A DNA stretch of 55,133 nucleotides from Ruminococcus sp. Its GTDB lineage: Bacteria; Bacillota; Clostridia; Oscillospirales; Ruminococcaceae. Position numbers and translations under genes: made by a program. Shown piece by piece: positions 7,919 to 16,563 of the stretch. The notes beneath the pieces are model-generated. The model made no database searches. It worked only from the letters and a program-made list of their open reading frames with translations, and was not told the DNA's origin. The DNA lies in the NCBI GenBank assembly GCA_017558505.1, contig JAFYUM010000034.1:1-55133 (forward strand), given 5' to 3'. Within the stretch, counting starts at the first letter, position 1. The number at the start of each line of letters is the position of its first letter.

Positions 7919-8550
7919 ATATTTCAGTTTCAACAACAGAAAAATCCGAGTTTCAACGAAACCGTGAGATTTTAAAGGCTTGTAACAGAGTTGATACCGC
8001 AGCCGTTATTCTTTATTTAATCCCAACTTTCGGCACATGCTTATATTCATTCTTCCACTTGTTCATATTCGGACTTGAAGCACTTATTCTTCTTACATTC
8101 GGAATTTTTTTCAACATACTCGTGTTTTTCACCGGCTACTGGGGATTTTATACGAAAAAAGTCATCATTTCAGCCATTCCCGTTATACTCTCTTTTGTAT
8201 CAGGTCTGGTATGCTCGGTCCTTGATTCTTCATTTTCCGAATTAATGCGTAGCATTGCACTTGGCTCTGTCGGTAGTTTCAACATATTATCCTCATTTTT
8301 ATATTTTAGACTTATGCTGCTGAATTTGTACAACATCAAGCAATTCAATTATGTCAGCAAACAGCCGGGATATCCTTATTTTAACGATTTGGTTGAAAAA
8401 CAGAAAGAGGAACGTCGCCAGTTTGAAATTAAAAGCGAATTCGAGAAAACATATGAACGCCTTACTAATAATAAGGTTGAAAAAATCTGTGAAAACGTTT
8501 ACCGATATTCAACCGACACCTCCAAGCCCACTCAAATGGACGAAATATAG
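7915..8550 (+). CDS. Hypothetical membrane protein, tandem paralogue 2
   Basis: A 211-aa protein with the same layout as its upstream neighbour: hydrophobic segments between about residues 32 and 145, then a conserved junction YVSKQPGYPYFND (YLSEQMGFPHFNE in the neighbour) and a helical tail (FEIKSEFEKTYERL against IKDEFQQNYDRL). The ATG overlaps the neighbour's stop codon (ATGA). The two are diverged tandem duplicates; no domain is recognised. A terminator follows at once. Confidence 0.65.
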   Translation: MNISVSTTEKSEFQRNREILKACNRVDTAAVILYLIPTFGTCLYSFFHLFIFGLEALILLTFGIFFNILVFFTGYWGFYTKKVIISAIPVILSFVSGLVCSVLDSSFSELMRSIALGSVGSFNILSSFLYFRLMLLNLYNIKQFNYVSKQPGYPYFNDLVEKQKEERRQFEIKSEFEKTYERLTNNKVEKICENVYRYSTDTSKPTQMDEI

Positions 8551-8555
8551 CAAAA

Positions 8556-8580
8556 AATACCGCAGTTCATCTGCGGTATT
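8556..8580 (+). terminator. Terminator after the membrane-protein pair
   Basis: Perfect 10-bp stem AATACCGCAG / CTGCGGTATT, loop TTCAT, followed by CTTATTA, five bases past the stop codon. Confidence 0.8.
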
Positions 8581-8629
8581 CTTATTAGCAGATATCATTG
8601 ATTAAATAAAAAAAATATTTCCCAGACTA

Positions 8630-8658
8630 TTGACAAACAGCTTTTTTTACTGTATAAT
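8630..8658 (+). promoter_or_regulatory. Consensus sigma-A promoter for the tRNA genes
   Basis: TTGACA at 8630-8635 and TATAAT at 8653-8658 with an ideal 17-bp spacer; tRNA-Leu begins 14 bases after the -10 box. Confidence 0.9.
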
Positions 8659-8672
8659 ATTATATGTACTTT

Positions 8673-8757
8673 GCGAGTGTGCTGGAATAGGCAGACAGGC
8701 ACGTTTGAGGGGCGTGTGTCGAAGGACGTATGGGTTCAAGTCCCATTACTCGCACCA
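8673..8757 (+). tRNA. tRNA-Leu (anticodon GAG)
   Basis: Class II tRNA with the acceptor stem GCGAGTG / TACTCGC (one G-T pair), anticodon stem CACGT / GCGTG around the loop TTGAGGG (anticodon GAG, reading CUC/CUU), a long variable arm, the T-arm GGGTTCAAGTCCC, and an encoded CCA end. Confidence 0.95.
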
Positions 8758-8760
8758 TAG

Positions 8761-8792
8761 AAAATGATAAGAAGATTTCTTCTTATCATTTT
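8761..8792. terminator. Symmetric hairpin between the two tRNA genes
   Basis: AAAATGATAAGAAGA and its exact reverse complement are separated by only two bases, directly after the CCA end of tRNA-Leu. It is AT-rich with a T-containing tail, so it may be a terminator, a processing signal, or both. Confidence 0.55.
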
Positions 8793-8810
8793 CTATTATA
8801 ATATTTATGT

Positions 8811-8899
8811 GGACAGGTGGCTGAGCTGGTCTAAGGCGCACGACTGGAACTCGTGTATACGTTAATAGCGTATCGAGGGTTCGAATCCCTCCCTGTCCG
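8811..8899 (+). tRNA. tRNA-Ser (anticodon GGA)
   Basis: Class II tRNA: acceptor GGACAGG / CCTGTCC with discriminator G, anticodon stem CACGA / TCGTG around CTGGAAC (anticodon GGA), a long variable arm (TATACGTTAATAGCGTAT) and T-arm GGGTTCGAATCCC. CCA is not encoded, unlike in the neighbouring tRNA-Leu. Confidence 0.95.
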
Positions 8900-8912
8900 C
8901 TTTTTATTTTCT

Positions 8913-8941
8913 AAAAAAAGTCCGTTTACCGGACTTTTTTT
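8913..8941 (+). terminator. Terminator of the tRNA operon
   Basis: AGTCCG / CGGACT stem with a TTTAC loop, preceded by seven A and followed by seven T, 14 bases after tRNA-Ser. Confidence 0.85.
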
Positions 8942-9030
8942 GTTTTTTCAGAGTATTAAGAGTAGAGCCGGTGAGAAATCTCCGGAATCCGCTCTTTTTA
9001 TTATGCGAAGCTTTTGAAAAAATAATTTAG

Positions 9031-9059
9031 TCATAATTGTACATGCCCTTGAATATACT
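9031..9059 (+). promoter_or_regulatory. Sigma-E-like (sporulation) promoter before the SPOCS-spoIVA pair
   Basis: GAATATACT at 9051-9059 fits the sigma-E -10 pattern GHATANANT at every fixed position, and TCATAAT at 9031-9037 fits the -35 pattern KMATATT at six of seven, with a 13-bp gap. It lies 28 bases before the start codon of the SPOCS gene. In Bacillus spoIVA is transcribed by sigma-E, so the match agrees with the genes it precedes. Assigned by pattern only. Confidence 0.6.
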
Positions 9060-9086
9060 GTAACAAAGCTTTTAAGGAGGTTAATT

Positions 9087-10628
9087 ATGACTTTAAAAAT
9101 CAACAAGGAAACTATACCTACCGAGGAAACCATCTACAGCGGCTTACAGGAACAGGGCGTGGAGCTTGATTACATACTCCCCGATTACTTCCCTGATATC
9201 TTCCGACTCGTCCGCTGTGAGGTTATTCCGACAGTTACCGACTATTCAATTGTGGGAAGCACTCTTTCATATGAGCTCTGCTGTGAAATCCACCTTATCT
9301 ACTGTGGAGAGAAAAGCTCGTCGCTTCAGTGCATCACACAGAAGCAGAACTATACCAAAACCGTTGAACTGGGCAGAACTCCCGAATCACCGGAAATTGT
9401 TATTTCTCCTAAAACCGATCATGTAAACTTCCGTGCGGTAAATAAACGCCGTCTTGATGTGCGTGGTGCTGTTTCAGTAAAAATAAGCGTCAGCGGCGTG
9501 AAAAAACAGGAAATCATCTGCGACGCTGACGGTATGAATATTCAGCTGAAAAAAGTACCAATGAAATACGTGTCGCAAAAAATATGCGCCGACAAGACTA
9601 TCCAGCTTTCAGAGGAAACTGAAATATCTGCTGTACAGCCGCCTGTCATCAGCATTATCCGCTGTGATACAAAAATTTCAGCCATTGAAAAGAAAATTAT
9701 TTCAGGAAAGCTTCTTGCAAAAGGTGATGTTTCAATAAAGATACTTTACGCCGCTGAAAAATCACCCGAACCCCTTGAACTTACTCTGCCCTTCAGTCAG
9801 ATTGTCGATATGGACGGCATTGACGAAACTTTCATCTGCAATGTATCCGCAAAGACGTCGGGCTGCAATATTGCTCTCATAGCTGATAAAAACGGTGAAA
9901 ACCGCATTCTCCGAATTGAACCTGAAATCATGCTCATATGCCGCTGCATCAAAATATCAGAGATTATGGCAGTATGTGACGCTTATTCAACCGTATACCC
10001 ATGTGAGTCGGATTTTTCTGAAATACGCACAAAAAATGCCCCTGTGGTATATGCTGAAAACTTCCACCATAATACACAGCTTGCAGAGGGTGATACTGTT
10101 CCTGCAAAAATATTCTCAATGTGGTGCAGTCCGAAAAATATCAACACAAGAGTTGGAAATGACGGTAAATCCGTTGTTATTTCGGGAATGCTCACATACT
10201 CCATGGCAGCAGAAGATAGTTCGGGAAGTATCATTATGCCCGACCGTGATGAAGCCTTTGAGGAAAATATCAGCATCGGTGATAATCTCTCAAGCGGAGC
10301 AATATCAGTTGAAATCAGCGATATATCCGTTTCCTACAACATATCCGATCGCGGAATACTTACCGCAAGAGCTGATGTTTCCGTTGATATTACCCACTCC
10401 GATTCATGCGGCTCCAACATTCTTATCAGCCTTTCCGTGGATGACTCTACAAAGAAACTGCGCGACGGTGACTATGCCGTGAAGCTTTATTTCGGCACAG
10501 ATAAAGAAGATATATGGGATATTGCAAAACGTTTCAGCACCGAAGTCGAAGCCGTAATGGAGGAAAACGACCTCTCCGATACAACTCTCGAAAACGGCAG
10601 AATGCTGCTTATCCCAATTAAAGAATAA
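9087..10628 (+). CDS. SPOCS (DUF3794) and LysM domain sporulation protein
   Basis: A 513-aa protein. Repeated beta-rich SPOCS/DUF3794 units fill most of the chain, for example GRTPESPEIVISPKTDHVNF with VPMKYVSQKICADKTIQLSE, and a second set near residues 310-430. A LysM peptidoglycan-binding domain closes it (about 466-513: IWDIAKRFSTEVEAVMEEND followed by NGRMLLIPIKE). No signal peptide. Proteins of this architecture are associated with clostridial spore coat or cortex, probably binding peptidoglycan through LysM. The AAGGAGG site is 7 bases before the ATG. It sits 12 bases upstream of spoIVA behind a sigma-E-like promoter, which supports expression in the mother cell. Confidence 0.85.
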   Translation: MTLKINKETIPTEETIYSGLQEQGVELDYILPDYFPDIFRLVRCEVIPTVTDYSIVGSTLSYELCCEIHLIYCGEKSSSLQCITQKQNYTKTVELGRTPESPEIVISPKTDHVNFRAVNKRRLDVRGAVSVKISVSGVKKQEIICDADGMNIQLKKVPMKYVSQKICADKTIQLSEETEISAVQPPVISIIRCDTKISAIEKKIISGKLLAKGDVSIKILYAAEKSPEPLELTLPFSQIVDMDGIDETFICNVSAKTSGCNIALIADKNGENRILRIEPEIMLICRCIKISEIMAVCDAYSTVYPCESDFSEIRTKNAPVVYAENFHHNTQLAEGDTVPAKIFSMWCSPKNINTRVGNDGKSVVISGMLTYSMAAEDSSGSIIMPDRDEAFEENISIGDNLSSGAISVEISDISVSYNISDRGILTARADVSVDITHSDSCGSNILISLSVDDSTKKLRDGDYAVKLYFGTDKEDIWDIAKRFSTEVEAVMEENDLSDTTLENGRMLLIPIKE

Positions 10629-10640
10629 AAGGAGCAGAAT

Positions 10641-12116
10641 ATGGCTAAAGATATCTATTCAAGCATTGCACAGCGTACAGGAGGCGACATTTACATAGGC
10701 GTTGTAGGCCCTGTACGCACCGGAAAATCGACATTTATCAAGCGATTTATGGAATCCCTTGTTATTCCCAATATCAAAAGCGAATTTATGCGTGAAAGAG
10801 CACTTGATGAACTCCCCCAGTCAGCGGCAGGTAAGACTATCATGACAACAGAGCCGAAATTCATTCCCGAAGAAGCCGTGGAAATCAGTATCGGTGACGG
10901 TGCGGTTTTCAACGTCCGCCTTATTGACTGCGTAGGATATATCGTCCCCAGCTCTATCGGATATATTGAAAATGAACAGCCCCGTATGGTTATGACATCA
11001 TGGTTCGATGAAGAAATCCCCTTTAATATGGCGGCCGAAATCGGAACGCAGAAAGTAATCACCGACCACTCAACCATAGGACTCGTTGTGACTACCGACG
11101 GTTCGATTTCTGATATTCCACGTGAGGAATATGAAGAATGTGAGGAACGTGTTATCCATGAACTGCGTGACCTCGGCAAGCCTTTTGTAGTGGTAATGAA
11201 TACGGTAAATCCCTCTGCGCCTGAGGCAAAAGCACTTGCGGCACAGCTCTCGGAGAAATATGATACAACAGTTATTCCTGTTAACTGCCTTAGTCTTGAC
11301 GAGGAGGATATAAGAGAGATTATCAGTGAAATACTTTACTCTTTCCCTGTCCGTGAAATCAATATCCGTATGGCCCGCTGGATTAATTCCCTTGAAAAGG
11401 GACATTGGCTGAAATCGGAAATTCTTGGTTGTATCCGTGAGGCAGCAAAGGATATCCGTCTTGTCCGTGAAGCTAAATATGCGGCGGAGGCTATGGAGCA
11501 ATGTCCGCATATTATGAGTGCTGTCACAACCAATATCGACCTTGGAAAAGGAACAGTCACCATAACAGCCGACCTTGACAGCAGTCTTTTTTATAAAATT
11601 CTCGGTGAAGCTACAGGTATTCAGATTGAAAGCGAAAGTGACCTTATGCCGCTTCTTATGGAGCTTAACGATATTAAAAAGAAATACAGCCGCATTGCCC
11701 CTGCTCTTGAAGAAGTTGAAGCTACGGGCTATGGTATTGTTATGCCTGAACTGGAGGAGCTTACTCTGGAAGAACCAAGGATTATTAAACAGGGCGGAAA
11801 GTACGGTGTCAAGCTGAAAGCTTCTGCTCCTTCAATTCATATGATGAAAGCAGATATCAACACAACTGTGGCACCAATTGTGGGCACAGAAAAGCAGTCG
11901 GAGGAGCTTGTTATGTATTTGCTTGACGGCTTTGACGACGATCCTACAAAGATATGGGAGAGTAACATTTTCGGCAAATCTCTCCACGAGCTTGTCAATG
12001 AGGGACTTCACAGCAAGCTTTACAAAATGCCCATTGACGCACGTATGAAACTGCAGGAAACACTTGAACGCATCATCAATGACGGCTGCGGCGGACTTAT
12101 CTGCTTTATCTTATAA
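10641..12116 (+). CDS. spoIVA: Stage IV sporulation protein A, coat morphogenetic ATPase
   Basis: A 491-aa protein, matching the usual length (492 in Bacillus). SpoIVA polymerises on the forespore surface by hydrolysing ATP and forms the base layer of the spore coat, also needed for cortex formation. The N-terminal TRAFAC-type domain shows Walker A GPVRTGKST (about 23-31) and the conserved stretch RLIDCVGYIVPSSIGYIEN. The C-terminal region (GLICFIL ending) corresponds to the part that anchors it to the membrane through SpoVM. It lies 12 bases downstream of the SPOCS/LysM gene with GGAGCAG as ribosome-binding site, so both are probably co-transcribed in the mother cell. Confidence 0.96.
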   Translation: MAKDIYSSIAQRTGGDIYIGVVGPVRTGKSTFIKRFMESLVIPNIKSEFMRERALDELPQSAAGKTIMTTEPKFIPEEAVEISIGDGAVFNVRLIDCVGYIVPSSIGYIENEQPRMVMTSWFDEEIPFNMAAEIGTQKVITDHSTIGLVVTTDGSISDIPREEYEECEERVIHELRDLGKPFVVVMNTVNPSAPEAKALAAQLSEKYDTTVIPVNCLSLDEEDIREIISEILYSFPVREINIRMARWINSLEKGHWLKSEILGCIREAAKDIRLVREAKYAAEAMEQCPHIMSAVTTNIDLGKGTVTITADLDSSLFYKILGEATGIQIESESDLMPLLMELNDIKKKYSRIAPALEEVEATGYGIVMPELEELTLEEPRIIKQGGKYGVKLKASAPSIHMMKADINTTVAPIVGTEKQSEELVMYLLDGFDDDPTKIWESNIFGKSLHELVNEGLHSKLYKMPIDARMKLQETLERIINDGCGGLICFIL

Positions 12117-12131
12117 GAAAATCCATAAAAT

Positions 12132-12162
12132 AAAGGGCGGTCAATTCAATTGACCACCCTTT
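12132..12162. terminator. Bidirectional terminator between spoIVA and ispE
   Basis: AAAGGG-C-GGTCAATT / AATTGACC-A-CCCTTT stem with one mismatch, lying between two converging genes; suited to both strands. Confidence 0.75.
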
Positions 12163-12166
12163 AACT

Positions 12167-13027
12167 TTATTCAACCAAAATAAAAGCCTTATCAACAGTT
12201 TCGCAAACCTCCGCAAAATATCCTGTTTCTTCAAGGATATCCGCACATTCTTCAGCTTTTTCATGTGTGTCAAATATACCGAAAACAGCCGAGCCGCTGC
12301 CTGTCATGCAAGCAGCCAATGCGCCCTCTGAAACCATTTTCGCCTTAATATCAGCCACCTCATCAAGACATATCGCCCCTTCAAAAAGATTGCCGATACA
12401 GCCGTAAACATCATCGGAATTGTCTGAAATCGCCTTTACAAGTCCCTGAACATCGGGGTGAACAGGATTTTCAAGAGCATCTGCCGCACCATATGCCTCA
12501 ACGGTGGAAACTCCCTCTTTTCCCTTTGCAATAACAAGGATTTTTCCGCTGAAATCGGCTATAGGAACGATTTTTTCACCAATTCCCTCAACATATGCAG
12601 TTCCGCCTGTGAGGAAAAACGGCACATCTGCACCGATTTTTTCGGGAGCAGAAAAACTCTTTCCCGTAAGCTCTGAAAGACAGTAAATCACAGCTGCCGC
12701 ATCGGTACTTCCGCCTCCCATTCCTGCCTGCGATGGGATACCCTTTTTAATGTGAATACGGCAGCCTGAATTAATTCCGTTTTCCTCAAAGAACTTCTTA
12801 GCCGTTTTATAGGCTATATTCCGTTCATCACAGGGAATTTCATCGGACTGTGCAAATTTTTCGGGAACTTCACAGGTAAGAGTAATCCCCTCCCTTGTCA
12901 GTTCCACGGAAACTTCATCATAAAGCCCCACAGTCTGGAATACGCTTTCAATTGTGTGGTAGCCGTTGGGAAGCTTTCCCGTAACATCAAGGGCAAGATT
13001 TATTTTTGCCGCAGCCTTAACCCTCAT
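12167..13027 (-). CDS. ispE: 4-diphosphocytidyl-2-C-methyl-D-erythritol kinase
   Basis: A 286-aa GHMP kinase of the MEP (non-mevalonate) pathway; it phosphorylates CDP-methylerythritol on the way to isopentenyl diphosphate. Visible motifs: AKINLALDVTGKLPNGYH (N-terminus), the ATP-binding PSQAGMGGGSTDAAAV (about 95-110), and the third GHMP motif ACMTGSGSAVFGIF. The start at 13027 has GGAGG eight bases upstream and begins MRVKAAAKINL; an upstream in-frame start is less likely. It overlaps the stop of the aminotransferase gene by 11 bases, so both probably share a transcript. Confidence 0.93.
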   Translation of the reverse strand: MRVKAAAKINLALDVTGKLPNGYHTIESVFQTVGLYDEVSVELTREGITLTCEVPEKFAQSDEIPCDERNIAYKTAKKFFEENGINSGCRIHIKKGIPSQAGMGGGSTDAAAVIYCLSELTGKSFSAPEKIGADVPFFLTGGTAYVEGIGEKIVPIADFSGKILVIAKGKEGVSTVEAYGAADALENPVHPDVQGLVKAISDNSDDVYGCIGNLFEGAICLDEVADIKAKMVSEGALAACMTGSGSAVFGIFDTHEKAEECADILEETGYFAEVCETVDKAFILVE

Positions 13028-14204
13028 TTTTCTCGCCTCCAAGGCTGTTAATGAATTTCTCAATTCTTGAAATAGCTTCCATAAGGTGTTTCAGCGAATA
13101 TGCGTAGGAAATTCTTATATAACCCTCTCCCGACTCACCGAATGCACTTCCGGGAACAACTGCAACTTTCTCCTCAAAGAGCAGTCTTTCACAGAATTCC
13201 TCGCTTGAAAGACCTGTGCTTTTTATGCAGGGGAACACGTAAAATGCACCTTCGGGATTGAAACAGGTCAGACCGAGTCTGTTGAATTCATTTACAAGAT
13301 AGCTTCTGCGGATATTGTACTCCTTAACCATAGCCGCAACTTCATTTTCACAGTTAGTGAGAGCTTCAATTGCCGCATTCTGGCTTATATACGGACTGCA
13401 CATAATTCCATACTGGTGTATCTTGAAAATTTCATGTACAATTGGCTCAGGAGCAGCTACATAGCCAAGTCGCCATCCTGTCATAGCGTATGCCTTTGAG
13501 AAGCCGTTTACATAAATTGTACGCTCCGCCATATCCGGAAGCTCAATTATAGAAAAATGTTTTCTGCCGTATGTCAGCTCCGAGTAAATTTCATCGGAAA
13601 GCACCATAATATCAGTTCCACGGAGAAATTCAGCAATAGGCTCCAAATCCTCCCGTGTCATAATTGCACCTGTGGGATTGTTGGGGAATGGCAGTATAAG
13701 GAGCTTTGTGCGGTCTGTAACCTTATCTTTCAGATCCTCCACCGTAAGCTTGAAATTATTCTCAAGACGTGTGGGAACAGGCACGGCAACGCCGCCTACA
13801 AGCTCCACAAGGGGAGCATAACACACAAAACATGGCTCAACAACAAGCACCTCATCGCCAGGATCAATCATACCTCTGATTGCAAGGTCAATAGCCTCGG
13901 ATCCACCTACGGTAACAATAATCTGGTTGTCAGGATTATATTCAACACCGTGAGTTTTCTTCAATTTATCGGTAATTGCCTGTCGCAGAGGAGCGATACC
14001 GAGGTTAGGGCCGTATACAACCTGCTTACGCTCAAGCACCTTGATAGCAGCCTTACGGATTGCCCATGGAGTTGAAAAGTCAGGCTCGCCAACGCCAAGG
14101 GAAATCACACCCTCCATAGTTGAAGCAATGTCGAAAAATCGGCGTATTCCCGACGGTTTTATATTTTTAACCCTGTTTGAAAGTACCTTTTCGTAATCTA
14201 TCAC
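13017..14204 (-). CDS. PLP-dependent class I/II aminotransferase
   Basis: A 395-aa fold-type I aminotransferase. The PLP-lysine lies in NGFSKAYAMTGWRLGYVAAP, and other family marks are GEPDFSTPWAIR, YGPNLGIAPLRQAI, FPNNPTGAIM and DEIYSELTYG. It most resembles the PatA/AspC-like group acting on aspartate, aromatic or branched-chain amino acids; the substrate cannot be fixed by eye. It starts with GTG directly after the stop of the Lrp-family gene (TAAGTG), so regulator and enzyme are co-translated, and Lrp control of this operon is a reasonable guess. It overlaps ispE downstream. Confidence 0.9.
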   Translation of the reverse strand: MIDYEKVLSNRVKNIKPSGIRRFFDIASTMEGVISLGVGEPDFSTPWAIRKAAIKVLERKQVVYGPNLGIAPLRQAITDKLKKTHGVEYNPDNQIIVTVGGSEAIDLAIRGMIDPGDEVLVVEPCFVCYAPLVELVGGVAVPVPTRLENNFKLTVEDLKDKVTDRTKLLILPFPNNPTGAIMTREDLEPIAEFLRGTDIMVLSDEIYSELTYGRKHFSIIELPDMAERTIYVNGFSKAYAMTGWRLGYVAAPEPIVHEIFKIHQYGIMCSPYISQNAAIEALTNCENEVAAMVKEYNIRRSYLVNEFNRLGLTCFNPEGAFYVFPCIKSTGLSSEEFCERLLFEEKVAVVPGSAFGESGEGYIRISYAYSLKHLMEAISRIEKFINSLGGEKNEG

Positions 14205-14693
14205 TTAACACAGTCCCCTTTCGTCAACTTCATCGCTGTCGATGAAAATGCCTTTTTCCTTGTATTTTTTCAGAATGAAGTGAGTTGATGTGGAGAGAAT
14301 ACCCTCGATTGTAGCAAGTCGCTCGGAAACGAACAGAGCCACATCCTTGAGATTGTTTCCTCTCACTTCAACGGAAAGGTCATATGCACCCGATGACATA
14401 AGGCTAACGCTGTCAACCTGTTCATACATCATAATTGTCTTTGCAATATCGTCAAAGCCGCAGTCACGCTGTGGTGTGACTTTAAGCTGGATTGTCGCCT
14501 GAACAATGGATTTATCGTATTTGTCGTCATCAAGAATAACGCTGTAGCCCTTGATAACGCCGTCTTTTTCAAGCTTTGCGATTTCCGCTTCTGCGGCGGC
14601 GGCTGATATGCCGAGGATTTCTCCGATAGCGGCGGCAGACATACGTGCGTTCTGCTGTAATAATCTGATGATTTCGTTTTTCATTTTCTTCAA
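14205..14693 (-). CDS. Lrp/AsnC-family transcriptional regulator
   Basis: A 162-aa DNA-binding protein. The N-terminal winged helix (about 1-55; NEIIRLLQQNARMSAAAIGE then ILGISAAAAEAEIAKLEKDG) is followed by the RAM/AsnC ligand domain with SSGAYDLSVEVRG. These regulators form octamer-like assemblies and respond to amino acids. The stop codon touches the GTG of the aminotransferase, which suggests that it controls amino-acid metabolism locally and perhaps itself. A ribosome-binding site AAAGGA precedes the ATG. Confidence 0.9.
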   Translation of the reverse strand: MKKMKNEIIRLLQQNARMSAAAIGEILGISAAAAEAEIAKLEKDGVIKGYSVILDDDKYDKSIVQATIQLKVTPQRDCGFDDIAKTIMMYEQVDSVSLMSSGAYDLSVEVRGNNLKDVALFVSERLATIEGILSTSTHFILKKYKEKGIFIDSDEVDERGLC

Positions 14694-14702
14694 ATCCTTT
14701 CA

Positions 14703-15716
14703 TTATTCATTTGGTAAAAGGTTTATTTCAATATCACCACTCAGTTTTTCACGGAAGGTCATTTTCCATTGCACATGGGACACAGGTTCAAAGTGCAGTG
14801 CCGACAGTGCAATATGACTGTTTCCGTTTTTTCTGGCTGAGGCGAATATTGCCGTCGGACCGTCAGCACCGCCGATTATCCCTATAGAAACACTGTAATC
14901 AGACTGTGGTTCATAGGGCATATGGGGTGTTCTTTTGGGCTGTTCGTTCTGCTGAATATCGCTGATATACATTTTTGTATCAGGAATATCGGGTTCAAGA
15001 GTATACACCATAGCCCAGTGATGACGGGGAAAGAGATATTCCCCATGGGCAAAAGCTTTTTCTGCCAGTTCCTGCTGTTCATATTCCAGCACGGTCATGG
15101 TATGCTCTTTTTTTGTTATAGGGTGAGTGAATTTTATTACATCATTCACCGCAGGATTTTCAAAGGAGATACCTCCTATTGAAACGCAATTGGCACTAAG
15201 ATTAAGTTTAATTGATTTTATTGCAGGCTTTCTTGCCGTTGTCCACGGAAATGAACAGCGGTATAAAAGCCAAGATTTTTCTTTATCAAGGTTATAGTGT
15301 GAAACTACATTTTCCGATTCCTCGGTATTTTCCATATCGCTGTAAAGAATATCTGATGAAATCCACGATACAGAACAGCCGTGTTCGCTTCGGAGCTTTT
15401 TTCCATTTACTGTGAGGGAGGCTCTGAAATCAAGGGAAAGAGGATTTTCAGCCTCAATTTCCCGACGCAATTCGTTGGAAAGAGTGTGTTCTCTGTCACG
15501 GTATTGCTCATATTTTGTGAAAAAATTTTTCAGTTTCTGCTGATTTACTTCAATACAGAAATCAGCTACAATACCTTTTCCGCAGGCGTAAAGCGCAGAG
15601 ATATGCCATATACAGCCGTTCCATTCAAAAATGGAATTTACAGGGATTTCCGTGCCGCCTCTGCCTTTCTGACGGTAAAATCCGCCCTCATAGCAGACTT
15701 TCCAAATATTATTCAT
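14703..15716 (-). CDS. Unknown protein carrying an IGIIGGADGPTAIF motif
   Basis: A 337-aa protein I cannot assign. The first about 240 residues are mixed and soluble, with tryptophan/tyrosine-rich segments. Near residues 277-293 it holds SIGIIGGADGPTAIFAS, a motif I know from the membrane-embedded beta subunit of sodium-pumping decarboxylases (OadB/GcdB), yet no comparable set of membrane helices surrounds it. It lies one base from the stop of the upstream PHP phosphatase (start at 15716, stop at 15718) and 9 bases before the Lrp gene, so it belongs to the same minus-strand transcription unit. The motif could reflect a repurposed module; automated pipelines may mislabel such proteins as decarboxylase subunits. 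Confidence 0.6.
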   Translation of the reverse strand: MNNIWKVCYEGGFYRQKGRGGTEIPVNSIFEWNGCIWHISALYACGKGIVADFCIEVNQQKLKNFFTKYEQYRDREHTLSNELRREIEAENPLSLDFRASLTVNGKKLRSEHGCSVSWISSDILYSDMENTEESENVVSHYNLDKEKSWLLYRCSFPWTTARKPAIKSIKLNLSANCVSIGGISFENPAVNDVIKFTHPITKKEHTMTVLEYEQQELAEKAFAHGEYLFPRHHWAMVYTLEPDIPDTKMYISDIQQNEQPKRTPHMPYEPQSDYSVSIGIIGGADGPTAIFASARKNGNSHIALSALHFEPVSHVQWKMTFREKLSGDIEINLLPNE

Positions 15717-15717
15717 A

Positions 15718-16563
15718 TCAGTTTATCCTTATGAAAACAGGCTGTCTTTTCTTGAAATAGCATATTTCATTAAATCCGCCAGCCTTAGCAAGCTCTGCAC
15801 CCTCGGCAATATTTGCTCCGAGGTCACGCACCTTATGTGCGTCAGAGCCTATGGAAATGATTTTTCCGCCCAGTTCACGGAAAAGCTTTATATATTTAAG
15901 TGAGGGGAAAGTAGTGCCGAAGCCCTGTCTTATACCCGATGTGTTGATTTCAATGCCCTTGCCCTTATCGGCAAGAGTCCGCAGACTTTCAGCAATAATT
16001 TCATCAAAAAGCTTCATATTCGGAGTTATATTGTTGCGTATCTTCATATAGCGAAGGCAGTATGTCAGATGCCCTAAAACATCGAATTTCCCCCATTTAC
16101 AAAGCTCATAGACCTCGGAAAAATATCTTTCGAGAAGATTATTTATTTCCGCAGTTGTCATATGGTAATAGTTTATGTAGAAAAAATCCTTTTCATCTTT
16201 AATCTGATGAACCGATGAAATTACAAAATCAAGGCGGCTGTCCGATATACATTTTTCGGCAATTTCAAGGTCAGCAAGGGGCTGTCCCAATTCCGTACCG
16301 CATATAAGATTGAAGTCCGAATATTTTTCTTTCAGTTCCGTAACGGCTGAAAGGGAGGCTTCAAAATCGTCTTTATAATTGAAATAGTCGAATAATTCCG
16401 TATTTTCGTAATGCTCCTTCGGATACCAGCAATTGCATTCACAATGGTCTGTAACAGCATAGGCGGCTAAATCAAGTTCCATTGCCCTTTCAATCATCTC
16501 CCTGATATCAGCCTCGGAATCCATAGAGTATTGTGTATGTGTGTGACAGTCGATTAACTGCAA
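15718..16563 (-). CDS. hisK: PHP-domain phosphatase, histidinol-phosphatase type
   Basis: A 281-aa metal-dependent phosphatase of the PHP superfamily. Metal ligands are visible in DCHTHTQYSMD (start), AVTDHCEC, CGTELGQPL, SSVHQIKD, DVLGHLTY and IGSDAHKVRDLG. In Firmicutes this group (HisK/HisJ) removes phosphate from L-histidinol phosphate in histidine synthesis. No other his genes are nearby, so another phosphate ester substrate is possible. It heads the minus-strand run that continues with the unknown 337-aa protein, the Lrp regulator, the aminotransferase and ispE. Confidence 0.8.
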   Translation of the reverse strand: MQLIDCHTHTQYSMDSEADIREMIERAMELDLAAYAVTDHCECNCWYPKEHYENTELFDYFNYKDDFEASLSAVTELKEKYSDFNLICGTELGQPLADLEIAEKCISDSRLDFVISSVHQIKDEKDFFYINYYHMTTAEINNLLERYFSEVYELCKWGKFDVLGHLTYCLRYMKIRNNITPNMKLFDEIIAESLRTLADKGKGIEINTSGIRQGFGTTFPSLKYIKLFRELGGKIISIGSDAHKVRDLGANIAEGAELAKAGGFNEICYFKKRQPVFIRIN

